Part shown: one piece after another, positions 1-9,138 of the stretch
Layout of the letters: each line of letters begins with the position of its first letter
Numbering within the stretch: the first letter of the stretch is position 1
Source of the DNA: Acidobacteriota bacterium
GTDB taxonomy: Bacteria; Acidobacteriota; Vicinamibacteria; Vicinamibacterales; UBA2999
DNA: 64,000 nucleotides
Reading direction: 5' to 3'
Assembly (NCBI GenBank): GCA_009694735.1
Contig: SHUG01000001.1
Location: 1 to 64,000 of the forward strand
Notes under the pieces: generated by a model
What the model saw: only the letters and a program-made list of their open reading frames with translations
What the model was told of the DNA's origin: nothing
Databases searched by the model: none
Position numbers and translations under genes: made by a program

Positions 1-1167
1 GCCCAGCGCCCGGGCGCGTTCGACCAGTCGATCAATCACCCCGCCATTCGCTATAACACGACCGACGCAACCACCGTGGTCGAGGCGCTCAACCGCCAGC
101 TCGCCGACCACTCCGCCGCGCTGGTCTACGACGAGAAGTCGGGCTACCTGAAGTCGGTCCTCGATCTGTTGCGCATCCCGGTTGAGTCGCAAATGCTGGT
201 CTACACGCAGACCAGCCTGCAGGCGCAACACATCACCATGACCAACCCGCGCGCGATCTATTTCAACGATCACGTGTCGGTGGGCTACGTCCGCGGCGGT
301 GGGTTGCTCGAGATCGTCGCGCAGGATCCCGTGCTCGGCTCGGTCTTCTACGTCGTGCACCAGCAGCGCGTGGCCGCCCCCACCCTGGGCCGCGAGTCGC
401 AGTGCCTGCGCTGTCACTTGTCGTGGGACACGCTCGGCGTGCCGGGCCAGTCGATACTCTCGACCTTTCCGCGCAAGGATGAGAACGACTACGCCAACGG
501 GTTCACCGTGGATCACTACCGCCCGATCGAGGATCGGTGGGGCGGCTGGTACGTGACCGGCAAGCGAGTGCCGGCCAGGCATGCCGGCAACTTGCCGCTG
601 TTCATGCCCTCCTTCGCCAGGGCTTCGGAGGGCAAGCGCGTTGACACGCCGCCGCCGGCCCGCGTGTCACTCGAGGGCCAGTTCGACCTGAGCGGTTATC
701 TCACGCCGTACAGTGACATCGTCGCCTTGATGGTGATGGAGCACCAGGCGCACCTGTTCAACTTGTTCACGCGGGCGACCTGGGAGTCGCGTGTTGGCGT
801 GGAGTCGCGGGTCGCCGAGGCGGTCGACGCCATCGTGGACTACATGCTGTTCGTGGACGAGGCGCCGATTACGGGCGGTCCGATCGAAGGGTCCTCGGGA
901 TTCGCCGAGACCTTCACCGCGGCGGGTCCGCGCGATGCGAAGGGCCGTTCGCTGCGCGATCTCGATTTGAAGACGCGGCTGCAGAAGTACCCCCTCAGCT
1001 ACATGATCTACTCACCGTCGTTCCGTGCGCTGCCGCCGCAGGTGAAAGACCTGGTGATGGGGAGGATCAATCGCGTGCTGGCGGGAGAGGAAGGCGGGCC
1101 GAAGTATGCACACCTGACGCCGCCGATTCGGCAGGCGGTTCAGGAAATTCTCAAGAGCACGATGTAA
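1..1167 (+). CDS. Putative heme-binding (CxxCH) protein, 5' end outside window
   Basis: The reading frame is open from base 1, so the true start lies upstream; the GTG at 76 is only the first possible start inside the window. One cytochrome c-type heme attachment motif, CLRCH, is encoded at 403-417, followed by a Leu-Ser-Trp-Asp segment. The rest is a roughly 250-residue region with no motif I can assign; a run of Arg/Pro-containing text (HYRPIEDRWGGWYVTG) follows the heme motif. A c-type cytochrome must be exported, so a signal peptide is expected in the missing N-terminus. Likely a periplasmic monoheme electron carrier or redox sensor; the family is not recognised. The stop is followed after 24 bases by a REP-like repeat. 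Confidence 0.6.
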   Translation, partial: AQRPGAFDQSINHPAIRYNTTDATTVVEALNRQLADHSAALVYDEKSGYLKSVLDLLRIPVESQMLVYTQTSLQAQHITMTNPRAIYFNDHVSVGYVRGGGLLEIVAQDPVLGSVFYVVHQQRVAAPTLGRESQCLRCHLSWDTLGVPGQSILSTFPRKDENDYANGFTVDHYRPIEDRWGGWYVTGKRVPARHAGNLPLFMPSFARASEGKRVDTPPPARVSLEGQFDLSGYLTPYSDIVALMVMEHQAHLFNLFTRATWESRVGVESRVAEAVDAIVDYMLFVDEAPITGGPIEGSSGFAETFTAAGPRDAKGRSLRDLDLKTRLQKYPLSYMIYSPSFRALPPQVKDLVMGRINRVLAGEEGGPKYAHLTPPIRQAVQEILKSTM

Positions 1168-1191
1168 GGCGAGCACGAGGTAATGTGGCGT

Positions 1192-1267
1192 CCGCCTTCT
1201 TGACCGCCGTCCTGTCCGCCGTAGCCTTGGCGGAGGTGGAAGCCTTGGCGAAGGTGGTCAGGCGGAC
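1192..1267. repeat. REP-like palindromic element, long form
   Basis: Outer arms GTCCGCCTT and the matching AGGCGGAC enclose two copies of the inner GCCTTGGCG-AAGGTGG unit. Same family as the copies at 25990, 44235, 50602, 54237, 54271 and 59225. The element extends over the last codons and stop of the neighbouring minus-strand acetyltransferase, so that protein ends inside it. Confidence 0.8.
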
Positions 1268-1791
1268 TGACGTCGCTCCAGCGTCCAGATGTATTCCGGC
1301 TGGCCATTGCGGGTCGACTCATCGATGACCTTCGCGCCCAGCTTTCGCATGGCGCCGACGCCGCGCACGTTGCGGACCAGGGTCTTCCCAATCAGCGTCG
1401 TCACACCCCACTCGTTGAACAGGAAATCCAGGTAGAGGTTGACGGCCTTCTGGAACACGCCGGTGCCCCAGAGGGCTGGCGACATCGCGAAGCCGATTTC
1501 GGCGCGGTGCTCGCCCTCGAGGCGCAGGGCCATGAACAGGCCCGAGACTTCCTGGTTGCCGGTGAGCAGGGTGTAGCAGGCCGCGCGGTCGTCGGCGCGA
1601 CGCGACTGGCTGAGCGTAATCCACGCGTCAAAATCGGCGATGGTGGCGGGAGGCGGATCGAGATGCGCCGACACGTCGGGCTGCGCAAAAAGCGCCATCA
1701 GCGCCGCCGCGTCGGACACACGTACTTGCCGCAGGCAGACATCGTCCTGCGAGAGCACCGGCAATGCATGCACAGTCGCCTGGTTCACCAC
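1258..1791 (-). CDS. GNAT-family N-acetyltransferase (RimJ/RimL-like)
   Basis: Predicted to transfer an acetyl group from acetyl-CoA to an amine, as in the RimJ/RimL branch of GNAT enzymes. The fold is visible from an opening LRQVRVSDAAALMALF segment, through the beta strand GLFMALRLEG and EIGFAMSPALWGTGVFQKAV (motif A region), to a C-terminal IGKTLVRNVRGVGAMRKLGA acetyl-CoA-side segment. I chose the GTG at 1791 (177 residues): the open frame continues upstream, but the extra N-terminus is Pro/Ser-rich and unlike the family, and GGGAG sits 11 bases before this GTG. GTG at 1788 is an alternative. The last residues and stop fall in a REP-like repeat. Substrate unknown. Confidence 0.8.
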   Translation of the reverse strand: MVNQATVHALPVLSQDDVCLRQVRVSDAAALMALFAQPDVSAHLDPPPATIADFDAWITLSQSRRADDRAACYTLLTGNQEVSGLFMALRLEGEHRAEIGFAMSPALWGTGVFQKAVNLYLDFLFNEWGVTTLIGKTLVRNVRGVGAMRKLGAKVIDESTRNGQPEYIWTLERRQSA

Positions 1792-1899
1792 GTTGCAAAC
1801 GGCTCCCGGAAAGGTGGTCGAGGGGGCGGGGGAGCCGACCCGCACCAGTATGTTCCGGTTTGTCCCGGGGTCAAGTGGTTGGTGACGTTTTCCTGTGCA

Positions 1900-1935
1900 A
1901 ACATCCCAGGCCGTCGGCGTCGTGCCTGGGATGTT
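1900..1935 (-). terminator. Perfect 12-bp hairpin, possible terminator
   Basis: Arms AACATCCCAGGC (1900-1911) and GCCTGGGATGTT (1924-1935) around a 12-base loop, just downstream of the sigma-54 activator gene read on the minus strand. No T-run follows, so it may act as an mRNA-end stabiliser or a factor-dependent terminator. Confidence 0.5.
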
Positions 1936-1998
1936 AGTAGATGATGCGGAGGGTGCCCGAGGCTCTCGCACGCCGTGCGAGCTTCGGTGTGCGAGTGG

Positions 1999-4788
1999 CT
2001 ACTCGATGCCGAGGCGCTGGCGTTTGAGGTACAGCCCCTTGCGCGACAGCCCCAGCATCTTTGCCGCCTCATCCATCTTGCCGTCGCACATCGTGAGGGC
2101 GCGCCGGATCAACGCGCGCTCCAGGTGTTCCGTCGCGGCGGCTAGTGGCTGGTCGAGCCGCATCACCATCTCGGTGGGTTCCAGCGTGCGCTGGTTGGCC
2201 GGCACGGTACGCCGGCTCGCGGCGATCGCGGACGACAGGTGTTCCGGCATCAGCACGGCGCCCGGCTCAGCCATCGCCACCATGCGCCGCACTTCGTTGG
2301 CCAGTTGGCGGACGTTGCCGGGCCATCGATAGAGCACCAGGTACTCCAGCGTTTCTTCCGCCACGCGCAGCAGCGGCTTCTGCAGCTCGTGCGAGAACTT
2401 GTCCAGGAAGTGATCGACCAGCAACGGGATCTCTTCCCGCCGTTCTCGCAGCGGCGGCACGTTCAGGGGAATCACATTCAGGCGGTAATAGAGGTCTTCA
2501 CGGAACTTGCCGTCGGCCACCAACTGTTCGAGGTTGGCATTGGTGGCGGCGACAATACGCACATCCACGAACTGCGGGCGGGTCTCTCCGAGCGGCAGGA
2601 TCTCGCCCGACTCGAGGAAGCGCAACAGTTTCGGTTGGGCCTCCCAGCTCATCTCGCCGATTTCATCGAGAAACAGCGTGCCGCCGGCGGCCGAGCGAAT
2701 CAACCCCGGCGCGTCTTCGTGGGCGCCGGTGAAGGCGCCGCGGCGATAGCCGAACAACTGGCTGTCGATGATGTCGCGCGGGACGGTGGTGCAGTTGAAG
2801 GGCAAAAAGACGCGATCGTGCCGCGCCGACGCCTGGTGCAGGGCGCGCGCGAACAGCTCCTTGCCGACGCCGGTTTCGCCGGTGATCAGCACGGTCACGT
2901 TCGATGGCGCCACGCGGCGGACCGACTTGACCAGTTCCATCATCCGCTCGGCCGCGCACACCAGGCCGAGTTGTTGTTCGGGCGAGGGCTCGGGCCAGAG
3001 CGCCGTCTGCTCGCGTTCCTGGTGGCGCGCGCGCGCGAGGGCCAGTGCGGTCTGCACCAATCGCTCGACCGCGAGCAGCGTGGCGCGAGCGGTGGCCGTG
3101 GGCCGCGGCAGGGCGAGCAGGTGCAACTGCCGATCCCGATGCGGGCCGAGCGCCAGGGCGATGGTGTCGGGGTGATCGTCGCGCCAGGCCGGTGCATCGG
3201 CGGCGGCCACTGCGGCTCGCACCTCGTGGCTGCCATCGGGCGAGGTCGCGACGATGCGCGCGTGGAGGGAGGCGTCGGTGTCGGCGATCAGCGACAGGGA
3301 TTCGGCGGCGAGCAGGGGCGGGTGCGCGGCCAGGCCGACGAGGGCGGCGATGCGTTCGGTCAATGCCGCGGCGGGCGGGCGGCGGTCGGTCAGCGCGTGC
3401 GGCGGCGGGTCCTCGCGAACCATCAGCGTGCCGGCGTCGTAGCTGCCGGTAGAAACGGCGTGGAGCACGGCGGTCCGCTCGGCGGCTTCGCGGGCATCGC
3501 GCTGGATCTCGGCGTGGGCGGTGAGGTTGCCCACCCCGTGCAAGATGCGGGCGGCGCGGTCGAAGTGACTGGCCGCGGCCGCGGGGTCGTCGTGCGCCGT
3601 GAGGCGGCCCGCCACGCGCGAGGCTTCGGCCATCATCTCGAGTGGCGGATCGGGATTGGCGCTCACCGCAAGCGCCATCAGATTAGCGCCTTCGGTGGCG
3701 CGCCCGAGGCGCCCGAGCCCCTCGGCGGCCAGCAGCTTCATGCGCTCGAGCAGGTTCCGGTCAACCATCCGTTCGATGCGCGGGAGGGCGTCCATGGCGA
3801 TGGCAACGCCCGCCTCCGCTTGATCAGTGCGGTATAGCCACTTCACCCGGGTGAGGAGGTGCCACAGGCCATAATAGGAATGGCCGTTCTCTAAGCTCTC
3901 TGAGATTGACTGAATCTCATCTGCAAGACTTCTGGCCAGCTCGAGGTCGCCTGCTGCCAACGCCAATTGCATCTGGGTGTCGCGGACGCCAATTTCTGTT
4001 GCGCCGCCTCGCCGCACAACTCCAAGAAGCTCCCGCAACGCCGTTCTCGCGTCTTCACCCAGCTCGTATGCCAGCTTGATGTGCGCTAAATTTCCGAGTG
4101 CGGGTATACGCAGCTCACGTGATCCTGATTTCTCAGCGCATGAGAGTGCTTCCTCCGTGGATTCTAGGGCAGCCGGATAATCGGCATTGATAATCGCGAT
4201 TCCAGCGCTTGTAATTGCCAAACGGCCCTGTTGCCAAATATTTCCGAAGCCTTCAAGAAGGCTCCTGGCGGTATGAACACTTCGTGATGCGGCGATCATC
4301 TGGCCTCGCTTGGCCTGAATCTCCGCACAGACAGAATGCAGCGCGACCATTGAATGAGGGTCCGCGGAGCGAATGACCACTTTTCTCAGTCGCGATACTT
4401 CGATAGCAGCCGGCTCAATCCCAACCCAGTGGAGCAGGCCTTCGGCGAAGCTGCACATCAGCCTGGCCTGCTGTTGGACATCGCCAGAGTCGGCGGCTAA
4501 CTGAACAGCTCGATTCATCCCCTTGAGGCCAGCGTCCATTTGACCGATGCTTAAATTCACGCGTCCTATGACGTCCCAGCAGGACGCTTTGTCGAAGTTC
4601 GTTAGGCGTTCCTTCAGCAACCGCTCGGCAGAATCTCGCGCGCGGGATGGGGACCCGACGTGCGCTTCTAGCCGAGAACGCAAGACCCGAAGAGACAACG
4701 GACGCCCCGGATGTTCATCGATGGCCGCCGCTGCGTCCCGGAAATACCCCGCCTCGACCAGCGAAACAATTCTCGAATCAGGAGTCAT
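1999..4788 (-). CDS. Sigma-54-dependent transcriptional activator with N-terminal TPR-like region
   Basis: About 929 residues. The first ~450 are helical, TPR-like repeats in place of the usual receiver domain; a variable region follows. The AAA+ domain has Walker A GETGVGKE near residue 637, the sigma-54-contacting loop GAFTGA near 681, Walker B TLFLDEIGEM and sensor segment RWPGNVRQLANEV. A Fis-type helix-turn-helix (DEAAKMLGLSRKGLYLKRQR) ends the protein. It should remodel sigma-54 polymerase at -24/-12 promoters in response to a ligand or partner bound by the TPR part. Start ATG 4788 has GAGG five bases upstream; GTG 4794 is an alternative. It lies 14 bases after the HD-GYP gene and is probably in the same operon. 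Confidence 0.92.
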   Translation of the reverse strand: MTPDSRIVSLVEAGYFRDAAAAIDEHPGRPLSLRVLRSRLEAHVGSPSRARDSAERLLKERLTNFDKASCWDVIGRVNLSIGQMDAGLKGMNRAVQLAADSGDVQQQARLMCSFAEGLLHWVGIEPAAIEVSRLRKVVIRSADPHSMVALHSVCAEIQAKRGQMIAASRSVHTARSLLEGFGNIWQQGRLAITSAGIAIINADYPAALESTEEALSCAEKSGSRELRIPALGNLAHIKLAYELGEDARTALRELLGVVRRGGATEIGVRDTQMQLALAAGDLELARSLADEIQSISESLENGHSYYGLWHLLTRVKWLYRTDQAEAGVAIAMDALPRIERMVDRNLLERMKLLAAEGLGRLGRATEGANLMALAVSANPDPPLEMMAEASRVAGRLTAHDDPAAAASHFDRAARILHGVGNLTAHAEIQRDAREAAERTAVLHAVSTGSYDAGTLMVREDPPPHALTDRRPPAAALTERIAALVGLAAHPPLLAAESLSLIADTDASLHARIVATSPDGSHEVRAAVAAADAPAWRDDHPDTIALALGPHRDRQLHLLALPRPTATARATLLAVERLVQTALALARARHQEREQTALWPEPSPEQQLGLVCAAERMMELVKSVRRVAPSNVTVLITGETGVGKELFARALHQASARHDRVFLPFNCTTVPRDIIDSQLFGYRRGAFTGAHEDAPGLIRSAAGGTLFLDEIGEMSWEAQPKLLRFLESGEILPLGETRPQFVDVRIVAATNANLEQLVADGKFREDLYYRLNVIPLNVPPLRERREEIPLLVDHFLDKFSHELQKPLLRVAEETLEYLVLYRWPGNVRQLANEVRRMVAMAEPGAVLMPEHLSSAIAASRRTVPANQRTLEPTEMVMRLDQPLAAATEHLERALIRRALTMCDGKMDEAAKMLGLSRKGLYLKRQRLGIE

Positions 4789-4802
4789 CGTCACCTCGCG
4801 AC

Positions 4803-7129
4803 TCAGTGCACGAGCGGCTTCCCCGTCGGCTGCAGCTCACCCGGCTGCGTCAGTCCGAGTACCTCAGGCAATTGAAGAGAGTTGGTGACCTCGATGACTT
4901 TCATCTCTCGTAGCTTGTGGGCCGTCTTTGGCGTTGCTACGACGTCTAGCCCCAAATGTGCCAACACCCGAAGCGGCGCCGTAATCAACATTTCGTCCGA
5001 AGACAGACGGACCACTGACGCACTGGCTCCCGTTGCTGATGCCAGGTCTGCCTGAAAGGCTGATTGAATGGCTTCCCGGTTTCGGTCGGGACCCACAGAT
5101 GAGGGAAAGGTGACCAAAACAATTGACAAGGCCTCTGGATGAGTGCGGCCTAAGCCGTGAGCCCTGTGAGACAAGAGGGCATCCAGCACCGCGTACAACG
5201 TCTGTCTCGAAGATCGACTAGTTCCATCGATTGATGCAACTTGGTCGTGGGCTATTGATGTCGACAGTGCCGTTGCCAATAGAGGAGCAGCTGATTGGAT
5301 TAGAACTCTCTGCTCCACTGCAATCTCTAGACCGCTTGGAGCGTAGAAGGTCAGAGTTCCAATAACAACATCCCCGTCGACTAACGGGACACTTGAGCCA
5401 AGGCCGACCCCAGCGGATCGGGCGAGGTCAGTCGGAAGATCCAATGTCGCGTCCGAGTTCCAAATTGGCGTTCTGTGGGCGGCGACCCATCCAGACAGCC
5501 GTTCGCCGAGGAGAATGTCCGGCCCGCCGACCAATTGCGATAGGGGCCCATCCGCGAAAAGGCATCGGATCGAGTGCCCACTTTCGCCAATTCCATAAAT
5601 TGCGGTCGAGAGCGCATTGGTCAAACGAAGAAACTGTTTCGAAACAATCACGCCGAGGTCCTCAACGGAGACGCCCGGTGGAGAAGGGTGGATGGAGCGC
5701 AGCAAGGTGAGCACCTTGACTGGCAAGCGATCAGAGACGTCAGCTAGTGTTGGCGCCGGCGCCTCTGGCGTGATTCGGAGCTTGGTAGCGATCGAATCAA
5801 TAGCGTCCTTATCCACATCCTGTTCTTGGGCCTCTTCGGAGAGCTGCTTCTGGGTCTCAATGAACTTGTCTACAACCATCGGGTCGTACATCACTCCTCG
5901 GCGTTCCATCAAGATGGCGATCGCTTCTGGGTCCGAGAGTCTCGTGCGATACGGCCTATCCGAAGTCAGCGCATCAAAACAGTCGACCACTGCGAGGATT
6001 CTCGCGCCCAATGGAATTTGTGTCGTCCGAAGGCCGTCAGGATAGCCAGTCCCATCCCAGCTCTCATGGTGGTGTCTGACAATCGGGACAACGGGATATG
6101 GGAATTTGATGGACGAAAGAATGTCAGCGCCGACGCTGGCATGGAGCTTCATTTTCTCGAACTCGCCCGCCGTCAGGCGACTCGGCTTGTTGAGGATGTG
6201 CTCCGGTACGGCGATTTTGCCCATGTCACGAAGGAGTGCAGCTGCCTCAAGTGCCTTCAGTTGGATGGGGTCAGTGATGCCCAGCTTAGCAGCCAGACCC
6301 AAAGCAAAACGCTGAACTCGGCGGATATGACCGTGTGTTACCTGGTCTTTGGCGTCGATCGCGGTTGCCAAGGTCTCTATCGTCGAAAGGTAAAGACGAT
6401 TCACCTCGTCCACATGCAGCACTGCATCTTCGAAGCGACCCAATGCAGTCTTGGATGTTAGGTACGTAATGACGAGGAGCGGCACGATAATGCTCAACGC
6501 CATGAAATCGACCGCGCGGGTGTAGGAAACCAGAAGCGCGGCGACTGAAGCACCACCAAAGTAATTGATCGACAGCCCCAAGGAAAGATCCGCCGCCAGA
6601 TCATGAAGGCGCTCTCGTTGCGTTCAGTTGAGAGAGCCGCTGCTACCAGTCCGCTGTTCAGTAAGAAATGGATCGATGTCATGCCCACGAGCGGCCACAA
6701 CAACTCTGGTACTCTCGTAGGCGCGACAGAGAGTGGCTCGATGCCAGACAAGCCGTAGAAGGCGTGGCCAGCGGTCCAAATTGAGAGCGAAGCCGAGGCT
6801 AGGTTAAATAGAACTCTAAGAGGCTCCCTTGCGCGACGACGTGAACTCAACGCGGCGACTAGTGTGTCGAGAGCGACCGTAAGGGTGCCGGCGCACGTTC
6901 CAAAGAGCAGGACCGATGTAAAAACGAACGTCTCTGATACCGAGATTCGCGCCTGAAAGGAGGGAACGCGAACGGTGAATGATCCGCTGAGAAGTGTTAA
7001 CCCGGCAAGAACGACCCATTCCCAGCCGATCGGGTTCTCCAGCAGCATCGTGATGCAGTGGCCCACAACAAGAAGGCCAGCCGCACCAACAACAACGATG
7101 TACAGCTGGCCTCTCGGCGTGAGGTTCAT
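4803..7129 (-). pseudogene. Membrane-sensor HD-GYP protein, split by a one-base frameshift
   Basis: Two overlapping frames (7129-6494 and 6581-4803) together make one protein of about 776 residues. The first holds an integral-membrane sensor region of roughly six to seven helices and ends WRRIFPWG. The second continues LSINYFGGASVAALL, a last helix, then an HD-GYP domain and a C-terminal GAF-like region. Restoring one G in the G-run at 6576-6579 (C-run on the plus strand) joins them as IFPWGLSINYF. In the HD-GYP part, VTHGHIRRVQ, HHHESWDGTGYP and the later Asp pair are present, but the signature HD is RD (Arg codon 6230-6228, LLRDMGK). HD-GYP proteins degrade cyclic di-GMP; loss of this metal-binding His argues for weak or no activity, or a binding role. 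The downstream half could start only from TTG 6581. Confidence 0.8.
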
Positions 7130-7186
7130 TGGCGTTCACGGAATCAAAATTAGTACTCGACGATGGCGTCGTCGAGAGCTGCCCAG

Positions 7187-7216
7187 CTATTCGCCCCAGA
7201 TAATCAATCGGTTCAT
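7187..7216 (-). CDS. Micro-ORF encoding MNRLIIWGE
   Basis: Nine codons and TAG with a strong ribosome binding site, AGGAG, eight bases before the ATG. The product MNRLIIWGE carries the same IIWG-acidic core and acidic C-terminus as the TIIWGD repeats ending the subtilase 50 bases upstream. It lies between the subtilase and the HD-GYP gene on the same strand. It could be a secreted or cytoplasmic signal peptide, a translational leader for the HD-GYP gene, or the remnant of a second repeat-tailed gene. No family is known to me. Confidence 0.45.
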   Translation of the reverse strand: MNRLIIWGE

Positions 7217-7265
7217 GACTGCTTCTCCTGTAGAGGTGCGTTGATATCTAGTGGAGTTCAAGGGG

Positions 7266-8831
7266 TTAGTCGCCCCAGATGATGGTGTCACCCCAGATGA
7301 TGGTGTCACCCCAGATGATGGTGTCACCCCAGATGATGGTGTCACCCCAGATGATGGTGTCACCCCAGATGATCGTGTTCGATTGCAACAACCCGAATGA
7401 AGCGGCGGCGGACGGGTAAGCGAAACCTCGGGCTGTGGGCAGTGCGAGATTCGTAAGGCTGTGAAGATCCGCTCCCAGCCCCTCGAGATCCAGACTCCCC
7501 GCACCGCCTGCCAGTAACCCCGCCGACGGCATGAAATCCGCGCTCGCCTGCAGCGCCAGCTTCACTTGCAGCGGCGTCAAATCGTCACGGCCATCCAGCA
7601 ACAGTGCCACCGCGCCCGTCACCACTGCCGCCGACATGCTGGTGCCGCTCATCGAGAAGTAGTCGCGCGCTCCAGGGCCGTCGATCAGACGCTCCGGGAA
7701 CTGCGTCATCAACGCCGCACCGGCCGCCGCCGTCGACACAATCTTCGAACCCGGCGCCACCAGGTCGGGCTTCACGATGTGGTCAATCAACGTCGGGCCC
7801 TTGGAACTCCACGGCGCCACCTCGTCGTCGGCCCTGTCGAGCGTGCCCTGCGTGCGGATGGCGCCAACCGTGATCGCGTACGGCGAAATGCCGGGAGAGG
7901 TGATGCTGCCGTAGATCTGCTGGTTCTGCGCGTTGGTGCCGTAGTTGCCCGCCGACGCCACCACCACCAGGCCAGCCTTCACCGCGCGCTCCACGGCCTG
8001 GCAAATCGGGTCGTCCTTGTAGCTCTGCGTGGGCGCGGCGCCCAGCGACAGGTTCAGCACGCGAATGCCGAACGTCTTGCGGTAGCGGATGGCCCAGTCA
8101 ATGGCCTCGATCACGTCACTGGCCCGGCCGCTGCCGTCGGCGCCAAGCACCTTCAGGTTGATGAGGTGCGCCGCCGGTGCCAGGCCGCCCTCCGCGCTTT
8201 CGGTATTCCTGAACGACCGCGACGAGACGATGCCGGCGATGTGGGTGCCATGGCCGTAAAAGTCTTTGCCTCGGCCCTTCGGGTCGGTGAAGTCGACGCT
8301 CGCCACCACGCGATCTCTCACCGCCGGGTGATCCGAGATGCCGCTGTCAACGATCGCCACCCCAATGCCCCGGCCATCAACCGCGCCCAGCACACTGATG
8401 TCGCCCGCCCACGCCGCGTCGGCGCCAATCACATCGGCGGTCAAACTCGCCGTCACGCGCGAGGCCGAGTGCACCACCGGGTCGCCGCCCAGGGCGTCCA
8501 CTTCCCAGTCCTGTGACACGGAATCAAGCGCTTTGCGCGATGCCGTCAGCACCGCGCCCGAGGTCAGCACCTTCTTCACCACCAGGCCGTGACGCTTCAC
8601 CAGCCGGTCGATGCGCTCCTGCGATCCCGAGACGATGATGTCGACAGAAGCCGAGGAGTTGGAATTGAGGTGCGCGACAAGATCAGACGACAATCGCGCC
8701 CGCTTGCCGCTGGCGAAAGCCGTGGTGGCACACGCCAACAGAACCGCCGCGGTGAACAGGGCGGTGGAGCCTTGCCATGTCGACCGGGATCCGCGTCCGC
8801 GGTTCCGGCCATTCAGCTTCAGGTTCTCCAT
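7266..8831 (-). CDS. Secreted S8 subtilisin-like protease with six C-terminal TIIWGD repeats
   Basis: 521 residues from ATG 8831, chosen because GGAG lies six bases upstream and a signal peptide follows (Arg-rich start, then ALFTAAVLLACATTAFA, ending near residue 41). Residues ~60-130 resemble an inhibitor-type propeptide. The catalytic triad is present: Asp162 in AIVDSGISDH, His194 in GHGTHIAG, Ser398 in SGTSMSAA; the oxyanion Asn is near 296 in ASAGN. The body ends near 485 and is followed by six exact TIIWGD units to the last residue. Subtilases cleave peptide bonds outside the cytoplasm. The tail could be a sorting signal, a self-assembly strand, or a substrate released by self-cleavage; none is shown by the sequence. 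TTG 8876 and ATG 8855 are less likely starts. Confidence 0.9.
   Translation of the reverse strand: MENLKLNGRNRGRGSRSTWQGSTALFTAAVLLACATTAFASGKRARLSSDLVAHLNSNSSASVDIIVSGSQERIDRLVKRHGLVVKKVLTSGAVLTASRKALDSVSQDWEVDALGGDPVVHSASRVTASLTADVIGADAAWAGDISVLGAVDGRGIGVAIVDSGISDHPAVRDRVVASVDFTDPKGRGKDFYGHGTHIAGIVSSRSFRNTESAEGGLAPAAHLINLKVLGADGSGRASDVIEAIDWAIRYRKTFGIRVLNLSLGAAPTQSYKDDPICQAVERAVKAGLVVVASAGNYGTNAQNQQIYGSITSPGISPYAITVGAIRTQGTLDRADDEVAPWSSKGPTLIDHIVKPDLVAPGSKIVSTAAAGAALMTQFPERLIDGPGARDYFSMSGTSMSAAVVTGAVALLLDGRDDLTPLQVKLALQASADFMPSAGLLAGGAGSLDLEGLGADLHSLTNLALPTARGFAYPSAAASFGLLQSNTIIWGDTIIWGDTIIWGDTIIWGDTIIWGDTIIWGD
7269..7376 (-). repeat. 18-bp tandem repeat, six copies, coding TIIWGD
   Basis: Six head-to-tail 18-bp units at the 3' end of the subtilase gene, read on the minus strand as GAC ACC ATC ATC TGG GGT. 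The inner units are identical in nucleotide sequence, including wobble positions, with small changes only in the outermost ones. That points to recent expansion or continuing homogenisation. Confidence 0.95.
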
Positions 8832-8900
8832 CAGGGACTCCAGGGCGTGGACCATACGGTTAAGTGCCAAGTGCAAAAGTTAACGAGGATCGGCAAACGC

Positions 8901-9113
8901 TTAGTGCGCGCCGCGCATTTCTTCGACCGAGTCCATCAACACCCGCTGGGACCCGCCCAGCGTGCGAATGGTGCGGAGCCGTCCGTCCCGAATGCGGTAG
9001 TAGACGGTCCGGCGGGAGAGGGTCAGCAACTGAGCGGCCTGCTCAATGCTCACGCTGCGACCGACCTGCGGCTGAAATTCCGGTTCGCTGTCTGCCAGCG
9101 TTTGAACGTCCAT
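8901..9113 (-). CDS. Small excisionase/MerR-type helix-turn-helix protein
   Basis: 70 residues. The segment SVSIEQAAQLLTLSRRTVYY is a MerR/excisionase-type helix-turn-helix, followed by a wing (RIRDGRLRTIRTLGGSQRVL) ending in a short acidic helix. Proteins of this type bind DNA as small regulators or recombination directionality factors. It is the first gene of the minus-strand cluster; the subtilase follows 69 bases later. A GAAAGAG ribosome site is 8 bases before the ATG. No integrase or attachment site is near, so a local transcription regulator is more likely than a true excisionase. Confidence 0.75.
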   Translation of the reverse strand: MDVQTLADSEPEFQPQVGRSVSIEQAAQLLTLSRRTVYYRIRDGRLRTIRTLGGSQRVLMDSVEEMRGAH

Positions 9114-9138
9114 TGCAGTGCTCTTTCGTAATAAGTAG

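Noticed and set aside
2239..3837. Long open frame opposite the sigma-54 activator gene
   Set aside because: Composition is Gly/Arg/Gln/His-rich as in antisense shadows of GC-rich genes; the minus strand encodes a clear AAA+ activator.
7269..7376. Regular repeats as a CRISPR array
   Set aside because: Units are contiguous, 18 bp, without spacers, and in frame with a protease.
7187..7504. Open frame with repeated SSGVTPSSGVTP opposite frame of the subtilase tail
   Set aside because: It is the 18-bp array read in another minus-strand frame; only its last nine codons, with their own ATG and ribosome site, are kept as the micro-ORF.
8901..9113. Excisionase-type protein as a sign of a prophage or integrative element
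   Set aside because: No integrase, attachment site or phage genes nearby; such small HTH proteins are often plain regulators.
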